64,000 bases of DNA from Plasmodium coatneyi (Eukaryota > Apicomplexa > Aconoidasida > Haemosporida > Plasmodiidae), in contig NC_033559.1 of NCBI RefSeq assembly GCF_001680005.1, positions 682,001 through 746,000 of the forward strand, in the 5' to 3' direction. The number at the start of each line of letters is the position of its first letter. Within the stretch, counting starts at the first letter, position 1. The position numbers and the translations under genes were made by a program. Below, piece by piece: positions 55,658 to 64,000 of this stretch. A model generated the notes under the pieces. The model saw only the letters and a program-made list of their open reading frames with translations, made no database searches and was not told where the DNA came from.

Positions 55658-58603
55658 ATGTTTCTAAGCAAGCGCAGCAATAAACTGGCAGCGCTGCGGA
55701 ACTACTACAGCGTGTGGGTGGGGTACAACCAAAATGTGCAGCAGGTAGGGAACTTCAAGAACAGCCTAAATTACCTGTTCAAGCCGAAGAGTATCGGTGT
55801 GATCGGAGCGACGGAGAGGGCCGGCTCTGTGGGAAACTCCATCGTAAAGAATCTGATGCAGGGAGAAGAAACTTACAAGTTATACTTTGTTAACAGTAAG
55901 GGAAGCAAGGTGTACAACCGAGATAGTTACAAAACGATTGGAGATGTTCCGGAGGAAAATATCGACTTGGCAGTCATAGCCGTTCCAAGGAACCACGTCC
56001 TAGGTGTTATGAAAGATTTGAATAGTAAAAATGTAAAAGGGGTAGTAATCGTAACTGCTGGGTTTAAGGAAACGGGTTCAGAAGGAATAAAGCTAGAACA
56101 GCAAATCATAGATGTAGCAAAAAATAATGGGATCAGAATTATAGGCCCAAACTGTTTAGGTATTATCCACTCGTATCACAATATGAATGCTTCCTTTGCT
56201 GACAATAAAATATTAAAAGGGAATTTTTCACTATTATCCCAAAGTGGTGCAATCTGTTCAGCTGCTTTAGATCTATCTCTACAACATAATATCGGATTTT
56301 CGCACTTCATTTCGGTGGGTTCTATGTGCGACGTGCAGTTTTACGAACTAGTGGAGTACCTCTTTTATGATGAGAATACGAAGTATATCCTGCTCTATGT
56401 AGAATCCATCGGAGACATGAATAAATTTATGGCTGTCTGTAAGAAGGTCTGTTTGTACAAACCCATTATCCTCTTAAAGAGCGGAAAAACAGCCAAAGCG
56501 GCAGAAGCAGCAATTTCACACACCGGTTCTATGGTCGGAAATTACGAAATATTCTACGCATCTATGAAAAAATTAGGGGTTCTGGTTGTAGATAATTTTG
56601 AAGAACTTTTTAACATGTGTAAAATACTTAACCTTTCCAATTATCCAGAGACAAATGAAGTTTGCGTAGTGACCAATGCAGGAGGTCCAGGGGTTCTTCT
56701 CGTAGATAACATAACAAAGAATGATGGAAATTTATCCAAACTGAATGACGATTTGAAGAAAAAGCTAGATGCATTTTTACCCCCTTCATGGAGTAAAGCC
56801 AACCCAGTGGATATCCTTGGAGATGCTTCCCCAGTGTTGTATAAAAAAACAATCGAAGCGCTACTAAAGGATGAACAGTTTAAAAATATCATAATTTTGT
56901 TGTCTCCTCAAAGTGTTACTGAACCCATGAATACTGCAAAGGAAATCATCAGCGTGAAGGATGATATGGCCAACAAGGGAAAACTCCTCCTCTGCAACTA
57001 CCTTGGGGGAGTATCCCTGGAAGAATCCACCAACTTTCTAAATCAGAACAACATACCCACATTTATTCATCCGGAACATTCGGCACAGAATTTGCTGAAG
57101 CTGTATAAAAATATCATCCACATTCAGAACCTGTATGAGGAAATCCCCGCCTTCTTGGCAGATGCAGAACAGAACCATTACGTCAATGGGATCATTTATA
57201 AACACCACTTCGGGGAAACAATGAAGATGGGTTCCTCACAAGTGGGAGAGAAAGAATCAACCATTAAGCAGCAAAGCGGCAGTGGTACCCCAGAGGAAAT
57301 AATCCAAAACGCGCTGAAAAATAAAAACTACATTTTAAACGAATTTGACTCGAAAAAAATTCTCCAAAGTTATGGAATACCAACGGTTCAAACGGAAGTT
57401 TTCTACACCTTAGAAGAAGTACAAAATAATGCTGCCAAGGTAATCTTCCCCTGTGCGATGAAAATTTACTCAGACACGATTACACATAAGAAGGACATCG
57501 GGGGAGTCATCCTTAACATAAAGAATAAGGAAGAACTGATTCAGTCGTATAAAACAATTCACGAGAACGTAAAAAAACACAACTTAGAAAGTGAATTCAA
57601 AGGAGTTACCATCCAGACTATGATAAACACCAACGATGGAATTGAATTAATTTTAGGATACTATTTTGATCAGAACTTTGGACCTGTTTTAATGTTCGGC
57701 TCTGGTGGATCCTACGTAGAAATATTCAAAGACAATGTTCTGTTGATTCCGCCGCTGAGTTATTCCTACACTCATCACATGATGAAGGAGACAAAAATTT
57801 ATCATGCCTTGTTGGGAAAATCTTCCAGGTTTAAAAAATGTGATATGCCAGTGCTCATAAACAAGATTATCAACTTTTCTGACCTCATTTTAGATCTCCT
57901 TCCTTACATAAACGAATGTGATATTAATCCTTTATTCGTTTCCGGAAGTGACATTGTTGCATTGGACGCTAGATTCACTCTCCGTAAAAATGTAAACGCG
58001 GAAACGTTCCACTCTGCCAAGGAGAACTCCCTATACAGCAACTTTGCGAAGAAGTACCCAGTCGACATGGTCTTCTTCGACGGGGATGCCTCCGGGCAAA
58101 AGAACCAAAACGGCGAAGCTACCCCACCAGTGAACGCATCCAATCAGTTCGCTTCCATCACCAGGAGCATCCACCCCTACGATGTCAAACTTATGCACGC
58201 CTTTCTTCAGAACAATGCGAAAGAGTTACACCAGAGTACCTTTTTCTTCACCACGGAGGACAGCATCAAAACGAAGCTGTTCGCCTTCGAGCTGTGCAAT
58301 GCGGACTACGACCTTTACAACGTTATTCTCCACATGCAAAACAACAAAGTTACTGGTTTGGTAAAAACAGAAAAGAGACAAGACGCCAACCACTGCTATA
58401 CTTATGCGACCGATGTAACTACTTTTACGCACCTCATTCAGAAGCTACATGCTTTTTCGAACAAGCAAAATTGCACCTCCAACTTTGTCTACCTGAAGAA
58501 AGACTCCCCCTTTGCAGAGCAACTCAAGTCCATGTCCTACACGATGGACTACGAGCAGGGGGATATAGTCTGTTACGTCGGCGCTACAAAAACGGGCGTC
58601 TAA
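55658..58603 (+). CDS. NDP-forming acyl-CoA synthetase with C-terminal GNAT-like domain
   Basis: The ATG at 55658 (MFLSKRSNKLAAL) gives 981 aa; the frame opens three codons earlier without ATG. Domain order: CoA-binding Rossmann domain (KPKSIGVIGATERAGSVGN, residues about 45-65), succinyl-CoA-ligase-like domains, ATP-grasp (about 550-770, including the Gly-rich FGSGGSYVEIF), and a C-terminal segment from about residue 834. The catalytic-loop SHTGSMVG keeps His288, the residue phosphorylated in ADP-forming acetyl-CoA synthetases. The C-terminus starts RSIHPYDVKLMHAFLQ, resembling the start of the GNAT domain in bacterial Pat/PatZ protein acetyltransferases. Family chemistry: acyl-CoA + ADP/GDP + Pi to acid + CoA + NTP, or reverse. 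Substrate is unknown. The N-terminus (basic, Ser/Tyr, few acids) could be a mitochondrial or apicoplast presequence. Confidence 0.9.
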   Translation: MFLSKRSNKLAALRNYYSVWVGYNQNVQQVGNFKNSLNYLFKPKSIGVIGATERAGSVGNSIVKNLMQGEETYKLYFVNSKGSKVYNRDSYKTIGDVPEENIDLAVIAVPRNHVLGVMKDLNSKNVKGVVIVTAGFKETGSEGIKLEQQIIDVAKNNGIRIIGPNCLGIIHSYHNMNASFADNKILKGNFSLLSQSGAICSAALDLSLQHNIGFSHFISVGSMCDVQFYELVEYLFYDENTKYILLYVESIGDMNKFMAVCKKVCLYKPIILLKSGKTAKAAEAAISHTGSMVGNYEIFYASMKKLGVLVVDNFEELFNMCKILNLSNYPETNEVCVVTNAGGPGVLLVDNITKNDGNLSKLNDDLKKKLDAFLPPSWSKANPVDILGDASPVLYKKTIEALLKDEQFKNIIILLSPQSVTEPMNTAKEIISVKDDMANKGKLLLCNYLGGVSLEESTNFLNQNNIPTFIHPEHSAQNLLKLYKNIIHIQNLYEEIPAFLADAEQNHYVNGIIYKHHFGETMKMGSSQVGEKESTIKQQSGSGTPEEIIQNALKNKNYILNEFDSKKILQSYGIPTVQTEVFYTLEEVQNNAAKVIFPCAMKIYSDTITHKKDIGGVILNIKNKEELIQSYKTIHENVKKHNLESEFKGVTIQTMINTNDGIELILGYYFDQNFGPVLMFGSGGSYVEIFKDNVLLIPPLSYSYTHHMMKETKIYHALLGKSSRFKKCDMPVLINKIINFSDLILDLLPYINECDINPLFVSGSDIVALDARFTLRKNVNAETFHSAKENSLYSNFAKKYPVDMVFFDGDASGQKNQNGEATPPVNASNQFASITRSIHPYDVKLMHAFLQNNAKELHQSTFFFTTEDSIKTKLFAFELCNADYDLYNVILHMQNNKVTGLVKTEKRQDANHCYTYATDVTTFTHLIQKLHAFSNKQNCTSNFVYLKKDSPFAEQLKSMSYTMDYEQGDIVCYVGATKTGV

Positions 58604-59107
58604 TGCGAAAGCGTAATTACACCGTTAAGTGGCTACACAATTACGCACCTATGTAGCACGTAAAACCGCGTCAGCGCATGTTCGTTCCTGCATTTGGGAC
58701 ACACACCCCATCCCTAGCCAACAAAAAAGACACAGAATAGTGTAAGTGGGACACGTCCTCCTTGTCAAAAAAACTGCACACATTTTCAACTTTACCCATT
58801 TTAAAGTAAAAAAGTTACGCAAACTGTTCCCTGTTGGGGGGTTATAACAGGATGTTCGCCCCCACGCTTGCTAAGTTACATTAAATTATGTCCATTTGGC
58901 TAATCGGACTCACTTTGGATGGTTCCATCCATCTGGCCGTGGAAAAAAAATGCGCAGGGGGAACCAAATCGATGTAACAAAAAAAAGTACATGCCAAAAA
59001 GTGACCCCTATATGACGAAGCCCAACTTGGGTCATCCCGTTCTGGGTTCAGGGGCTGCGTGATTGTGTTGGTACTTCCCCCTATGGTGGTTACCCATTCG
59101 ATGTGAA
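58604..59107. other. convergent 3' spacer
   Basis: About 500 bases between the stop codons of the acyl-CoA synthetase (plus) and the following minus-strand gene. No gene seen. Confidence 0.55.
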
Positions 59108-60823
59108 TCAACTGTCAGTTGCTCCCCCAGGGTAGACCATTTGCACAGTGTGGGCCCCCCCGTATTGCTTGTGCAAAATATTCGCGCGTAATTTCACGCT
59201 AAGCAGCAACTCATCATAGCTGCTTACATCGGAGGAAAAAAAATCATTCCGGTTGAGGTAAAAATGAATCCTATGGTTAGTCTTCTCCTGCAAGTAAGAC
59301 GAACTACCACATCTGATGATTTTTAAATTTTCAAAATTTAAATTATCATAAGAGGATGGTAAAAGGGACAGACACTCACTGTGCAACAGCTCATCGTGTA
59401 ACTTCACCAACTTGGGATTTTTTTCAACAGCCTTTTGGTGATATAAAAAACAGTCATACAATATTTTCATCTCGTTGATGGTGGCATTTTTATACACATA
59501 CTGAAGGGATAGGAAAATATCCTGTGCAATTTGTTCCAGCTCAGCTGAGTGTGCGCCTTTATTTATCTCTTCCCCCTCCATGGCCAGGAGTGTGCACACA
59601 TAGAGAAGCTTAATTAAACACGATGTATCATACAAATGTAGGTAATCCAGGACGCACACGTTTAGCAGATGCTTGAGTGTACTTTTCTCCCCATAATTTA
59701 GCAGCGTCAGTAGGAGCAGGTGGAAGGGCAAGAAGTGAAGAATGTACGGGTTGTAAGTATTACGTGGGGTGTACTTCCTTTGTGCGTTTTCACCACCGCA
59801 CTTCTCCCCCTGTGGAACGACATACAAATTTTTCTCCTCCAAGGATGATTGTTCATTTTTGCTGTTCACGAAATTTTCTATATTGATGATGACCAAATCG
59901 AATAATCCTTCATGTCTTACTTTGGATGACAATAATAGGAGGAGCACATAGGAGATATTCTCTGGGGGCAACAATTTGATGTGATTAATTTTTTTCTCAA
60001 ACTGGTCATGTATATATGTGTTCTCCTTTAACCCTAGCCTTTTATATGCACTTAGAAATTTTACAAAATCTTTGAAGGTGCAACTGCTTCCATTGGTGTG
60101 CAATTGCTTCACCTTCCTGTTTACCAAATCGATCAGTACCTCCTGCGGGTTATCCAACCTGCTGCATGCCTCAAGTATCGTGAACCCATCTTTATCGTAA
60201 TAATCGTAGTTGGTTAAAATTCTGTTTATAATATTGGCACAGGTATCTGCATCTACGTACAGATAGGACACATTTTTAACTATAGACACCAACTCATTTT
60301 TGTAATCATTTATGTTGCTATTCAGTTGACACATAAGTGGTGATTTGACAACAGGGTGGTGCAGATTTAATTGCTTGTAAATGTTGATCATTATTTTTAC
60401 CCTTAGACAAGACCTAATGTTAACTAGGTCGTTTACTCTGTTGCAGACAACTCCAAGTAAGGTTTCATTTGAGTATTTTAACTTTGCGTAAATTTCTAAT
60501 ATTTTAACCAACTGAGGGGGGAAGAAGTCTTCACAAAAATCGTACACATGGTTGGTGATCGTCTTCACCACTTCCGCATCGCATCTCCTCTCCCTATTTA
60601 TGTTACTTAATAGTTTTATCACCTGTTCCGGGGTTTTGCTTCCTATGTTGAGAAGGTGATCATACTGCCTGTATACGTCACTCTCCCTGTGTGTGTGTTG
60701 CAGATTCACGGCGTGCCGCTGGTGTGCGTCCCCCTTGCTGCACGAGCTCAAGCTACGCGAGTTGGGGAACTGCCCTCTTCGGATTTTCAGGCTCCTCCCC
60801 ACTCTGCCCGGAAGGGTGGCCAT
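59108..60823 (-). CDS. helical-repeat protein, probably organellar (unknown function)
   Basis: Single exon. The first ATG is at 60823 (MATLPGRVGRSLKIRRGQF), giving 571 aa; the frame extends upstream ten codons without ATG. The N-terminus is Arg/Ser-rich without acids, like a mitochondrial presequence. The remainder is almost entirely predicted alpha-helix with many Leu-Leu-Asn/Lys motifs in repeats of roughly 35-40 residues (QVIKLLSNINRERR, QLVKILEIYAKLK, EVLIDLVNRKVKQL, CLIKLLYVCTLLAM). This is reminiscent of helical-repeat organelle RNA-binding proteins of apicomplexans, but I see no RAP domain signature, so that is only an inference. Its tail ends YPGGATDS. Confidence 0.78.
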   Translation of the reverse strand: MATLPGRVGRSLKIRRGQFPNSRSLSSCSKGDAHQRHAVNLQHTHRESDVYRQYDHLLNIGSKTPEQVIKLLSNINRERRCDAEVVKTITNHVYDFCEDFFPPQLVKILEIYAKLKYSNETLLGVVCNRVNDLVNIRSCLRVKIMINIYKQLNLHHPVVKSPLMCQLNSNINDYKNELVSIVKNVSYLYVDADTCANIINRILTNYDYYDKDGFTILEACSRLDNPQEVLIDLVNRKVKQLHTNGSSCTFKDFVKFLSAYKRLGLKENTYIHDQFEKKINHIKLLPPENISYVLLLLLSSKVRHEGLFDLVIINIENFVNSKNEQSSLEEKNLYVVPQGEKCGGENAQRKYTPRNTYNPYILHFLPFHLLLLTLLNYGEKSTLKHLLNVCVLDYLHLYDTSCLIKLLYVCTLLAMEGEEINKGAHSAELEQIAQDIFLSLQYVYKNATINEMKILYDCFLYHQKAVEKNPKLVKLHDELLHSECLSLLPSSYDNLNFENLKIIRCGSSSYLQEKTNHRIHFYLNRNDFFSSDVSSYDELLLSVKLRANILHKQYGGAHTVQMVYPGGATDS

Positions 60824-61433
60824 CGGGGTGGAGAAGCGACACAGAAGGGGCAATATAGCGTTGTTGCGATATAGAGAAGTACGCTTGTAACAGCGTTAAC
60901 TACCCTTCGGAGGGTCCCTCGCAACGGAAAGGAAGAATGCGCCGTAGGATTAGCGCTATACCCACTGTTCACCTCTTTGTGCTAACCCCAGATCATACTT
61001 ATTACCCCGTGGCTCCTTTAAAAACCCCACGTGTTAGCACCACGGGGGATAATTTCGTATGACCAAATGAGAACACCATATCATTATATTTAAATAATCG
61101 AAGGAGAAAAATTGCACAGCGTACACGCATGCTAATTTGCCACTTTAACCGTTTCGTGACTTCTATGCTGGCGGTCCTGCTCTACCGCCTTTTCCTCCCC
61201 TTACCCAATAATGCACATATTTCCGTATGCACCAGGGGCGAGCTCGCGTGAGAAACCCCCCCGACTTGTTATTTTCTTATACATTCATATAATGCATTCC
61301 ATGTGAAATTTTGATAATCCCTTTCGCCCTGCAAAACGGCGTGAATGCCAATGTACCTCAGTGTGTAGTGAAGTTTTTTTGTCATCCTTGGATCTTCAGT
61401 GTGGACGCAGCTTTACTCAGCTAGCTATTTTTG

Positions 61434-61466
<33 letters not shown>

Positions 61467-62151
61467 GTGCAGGTAAAAATGGCACACGTGTGTAAATTAT
61501 AGAAATGGCGAATTAGCTATTCATAACCTCCTTCCACGGCTAGCCCGCAACTGACCCAAGGGCGTACACCACCGGGTGGAAAACAATAACACCGTTAATC
61601 CACTAATTATAATTTGTTGAGGTTGTTGAAAAAGTTCCACTCGTTTTCGTAAAATGCACACAAACATACGATGACAACATGTGCACGGGAGAAAAAACAG
61701 GTGAGGAAGAGAAGCCACCCCGCGATGTTGCAAAGTAAGCGCAGTGACGAGGGGCCACTCTGTGTACTTCTTCCCACCATTTTTTCTACACTCGACATGC
61801 ACCATTTTAGGCGCACTGACGATCTGTTGAAGGGTAAGGTGGCTGACATGCGCACACATGCGCGTGAGGACGTATGCACATTCGAGCACACAACAAATCT
61901 TCAAATTACATTAAAACGAATGGGGCTGAACAGTGCGGCAGAAACAACACAAGGGAAATCCCTTCGCCGCGCATTTGTCGAATCGGCGCGACAGCATAAA
62001 AGTGAAAAGCAGTGACGAATACGAGACACAGAAAAAAAGGCAAATGAGAGGTGTGGCTGCAAAATTATGCAAACATGCCACGGGCAGAATGGCAAAATAT
62101 GCCAATGTAAGGGGGCATTGCCAAGGGGAAGCAGCTAAAAGTGCAAACACA
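60824..62151. other. intergenic region with poly-T tract
   Basis: About 1.3 kb without a supported gene. It includes a T-run of about 28 bases (61440-61466) and a small perfect-looking hairpin near CCCACGTG...CACGGGG at about 61026-61048. Overlapping open frames 61520-62240 on both strands look random. Confidence 0.5.
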
Positions 62152-62964
62152 TCAGGCCACACCGGTTACGTAATTGATGTAATCGAACCACGTGGCCAGG
62201 GTGAAGAGCGAACTGCCCGTGACGTACATGTAACAAGCTGAATTGTACCAAGTGGGGTAAAAAAAAAGAATGCTGGCAATCGTAAACAAAAGTCCCCCAA
62301 TTAAGTTGGACACATAAACAATGAAAACCTTATAATCCACGCTTTTTATCTTGCCAAAATCTATAGCAATAATAAAAAAGGCGGCTCCAATGAGGAAGAA
62401 AATACTACCTACAACGAAGGTCATAATTGCAAAAAAGTCTTCCTTAAAACAGCAATAAATTGAGCCTATTATAAAAATAACACACCCAATTACGTAACAC
62501 ATATAGCCAATGTATTCATTTTTCTTTTCCCAGCCAACGTTCATCGCACCGATTACATTGCTATAAACACACATGACACATGCTATGGCAAAAATGATAC
62601 AGCCAGCTACGTATAACTTGGGGTAAAGAAAAAATGTGCTGCCTATTATAAATAAAATCATACTCACAAAATTGGTATGAAATTCCCATGGGCAGTTTAA
62701 AATGTCTGTAATTTTTACATTATTTTTTGCATTTTTCTGATTGTCTTTGTCTGGTGCCATTTTTCCCGTTCCAAGAAATGAGCTTTCGTTGTCTGTAAAA
62801 AAGCCATAAGACTTTATTTTATTTTTTTTTCCATAATTAAATTCCTTCTTTCCAATGTTCCCTTCTTCAATGTCCATCGTCCTCGATTCCGTGGTGGAAT
62901 TACCATCATATTCTTCTGTATGACTCGTTATACTTTTCAATTCATACATATCTGCTTGTGCCAT
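62152..62964 (-). CDS. multi-pass membrane protein, YrhK-like
   Basis: Single exon, 270 aa, first ATG at 62964 (MAQADMYELKS). Residues 1-95 are polar, Asn/Lys-rich and probably cytosolic. From about residue 98 there are around seven hydrophobic segments (VSMILFIIGSTFFLY, VAGCIIFAIACVMCVY, YMCYVIGCVIFIIGS, IMTFVVGSIFFLIGA, IGGLLFTIASILFF and a last one, SACYMYVTGSSLFTLA). The repeated pattern F-x-x-G-S-x-x-F and the final WYNSACYMYVTGSSLF resemble the YrhK-type membrane domain. That assignment is from motif memory and no function is known to me. No signal peptide is evident. Confidence 0.8.
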   Translation of the reverse strand: MAQADMYELKSITSHTEEYDGNSTTESRTMDIEEGNIGKKEFNYGKKNKIKSYGFFTDNESSFLGTGKMAPDKDNQKNAKNNVKITDILNCPWEFHTNFVSMILFIIGSTFFLYPKLYVAGCIIFAIACVMCVYSNVIGAMNVGWEKKNEYIGYMCYVIGCVIFIIGSIYCCFKEDFFAIMTFVVGSIFFLIGAAFFIIAIDFGKIKSVDYKVFIVYVSNLIGGLLFTIASILFFYPTWYNSACYMYVTGSSLFTLATWFDYINYVTGVA

Positions 62965-64000
62965 CGATTTATGTGTTTTTCTTTTTTTTTTTTAAATTTT
63001 CTCGATTTTGTTTTTTCACCTTGAAATAAATGGAGCGCATTTTTCCCCGGTCCAGGGTCTTTCGTTCTTTGCCGCGGGCTCCTGTTGTGCGTACTTACAC
63101 CTGCTGGGGGAAGGGCGTGCATATGAAGTGAGCAGCACACGTGTGCATATCTACACGTAGACGTTTAACGTATGTACAACCGCCTTCGCCTTCACGCACA
63201 CGAAAATAGCTGTTCGATGAACACGCGCGGCGGAGGGGAACTTACTGTTGTGGTGTTTTTGCTTCTCTCCTGTGCGTTTCTCCTTTTATTTTTTTCCTTT
63301 TTTCCTCCTTTTATTTCTCCTTTTTTTATGTTTTAATGCGTCCAACCGGATGCAAAATGTTTATACATATATACTCGTTTGGGGGGATGCCTGCTTGTTC
63401 CCGATGAAGTCTCTCGGAATTGTTTATATTATTTTCTCTTTTTGCATTTTTCTGCGTGGTCGCACGATTTTTCGATTTTGGCGCAGTGCGGAACAAATCA
63501 CCACAGTAATTTAATTTCCCATGTTCACACGTGTGCGTTGGAAAAGAGGTGCCGTGGGGGGCGCGCCGAGGAAAATTCGACGCGGAACGGTGAAGGAAAA
63601 AGGAAAGAAATTGCTGTGCCAATCATCGCAGACAAGAACTTTAAACTGTGCAACGCGGGAACTCTCACGGAAAACAATAACCTAGGAAGGACGCCAAAAC
63701 AAATCACCAAAAAAACTGCAACATGAAGGGAACGCTGCGTTTGCACCTGTTTTTCCAGCAACTCTCATTTTATACCGTTATTTTGCTTTGCAAACCGTTG
63801 CGAAGGAAATGGGCAAGTGAAAATGTTAAAATAAAATAAAATAAAACAAATCAACGTATATTGCAACGGCTGCAGGAAAAATAGGGAATTTCCCCCAGCG
63901 GTTCAGTCCCCACAAAATGGCAAAAATGTGTCGCGCTGAAATGTTCCAAAATAATTGAGATAAAAAAGTCAGAAGGATGTGATTGAACTAAAATTTATCC
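62965..64000. other. 5' flank of the membrane-protein gene
   Basis: No supported gene to the window end. T-rich stretches (62985-63010, 63280-63335) fit a promoter/5' untranslated region. Open frames of about 90-115 codons overlap on both strands without recognisable features; a first exon of a gene beyond the window cannot be excluded. Confidence 0.5.

Noticed and set aside
1..64000. SICAvar genes, tRNA or rRNA genes, transposons
   Set aside because: No SICA cysteine-rich multi-exon pattern, no cloverleaf with a GTTCRA-type arm, no rRNA sequence and no transposase or reverse-transcriptase motif was recognised; a systematic search could still find divergent ones.

Overview
The window is nuclear DNA of a Plasmodium species of the simian/vivax type, most likely P. 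knowlesi or a close relative such as P. coatneyi. Three things point there. The genes are split by short, T-rich introns. Housekeeping genes are recognisably apicomplexan (ATP4 sodium pump, CaaX-ending HSP40, Cys-type glutathione peroxidase-like protein). Chromosome-internal blocks of degenerate GGGTTYA telomere-like repeats lie among KIR-type (pir superfamily) surface-antigen genes, which is the published hallmark of P. knowlesi.

Layout. (1) 1-3.2 kb: AT-rich flank and a single-domain KIR gene pointing right. (2) 5.0-22.7 kb: conserved block of MCM5 (4 exons, 758 aa), polyubiquitin (2 exons, 4 units), ATP4 (single exon, minus), a glutathione peroxidase-like protein (3 exons, minus) and a 494-aa predicted secreted or apicoplast protein. 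(3) 23.4-43.6 kb: accessory island with four more KIR loci, telomere-like arrays, inverted repeats and minisatellites. (4) 44.1-63 kb: second conserved block with eIF2A, a doubtful 119-aa ORF, HSP40 (2 exons), TRAPPC5/Trs31, an NDP-forming acyl-CoA synthetase with a GNAT-like tail, a helical probable organellar protein, and a multi-pass membrane protein.

The most striking structure is in the island. It consists of two successive palindromic units. Each has a leftward KIR, a telomere-like array whose strand polarity flips (GGGTTYA then CCCTRAA) around the same ~150-bp non-telomeric core, and a rightward KIR. Unit 1 (about 23.4-33.1 kb, two-domain KIRs) is bounded by ~205-bp inverted repeats that differ at one position by eye. 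Unit 2 (about 33.2-43.6 kb, one-domain KIRs) is bounded by inverted, diverged minisatellites. The two cores are themselves inverted relative to each other. In both units KIR transcription runs away from the array.

The KIR exon structures were built by hand: short exon 1 (or a full first domain), ectodomain plus transmembrane exon, and a Ser/Thr/acidic cytoplasmic-tail exon. One KIR (33.9-35.9 kb) is a pseudogene with a single in-frame TAA. No tRNA, rRNA, CRISPR array or transposase was found.
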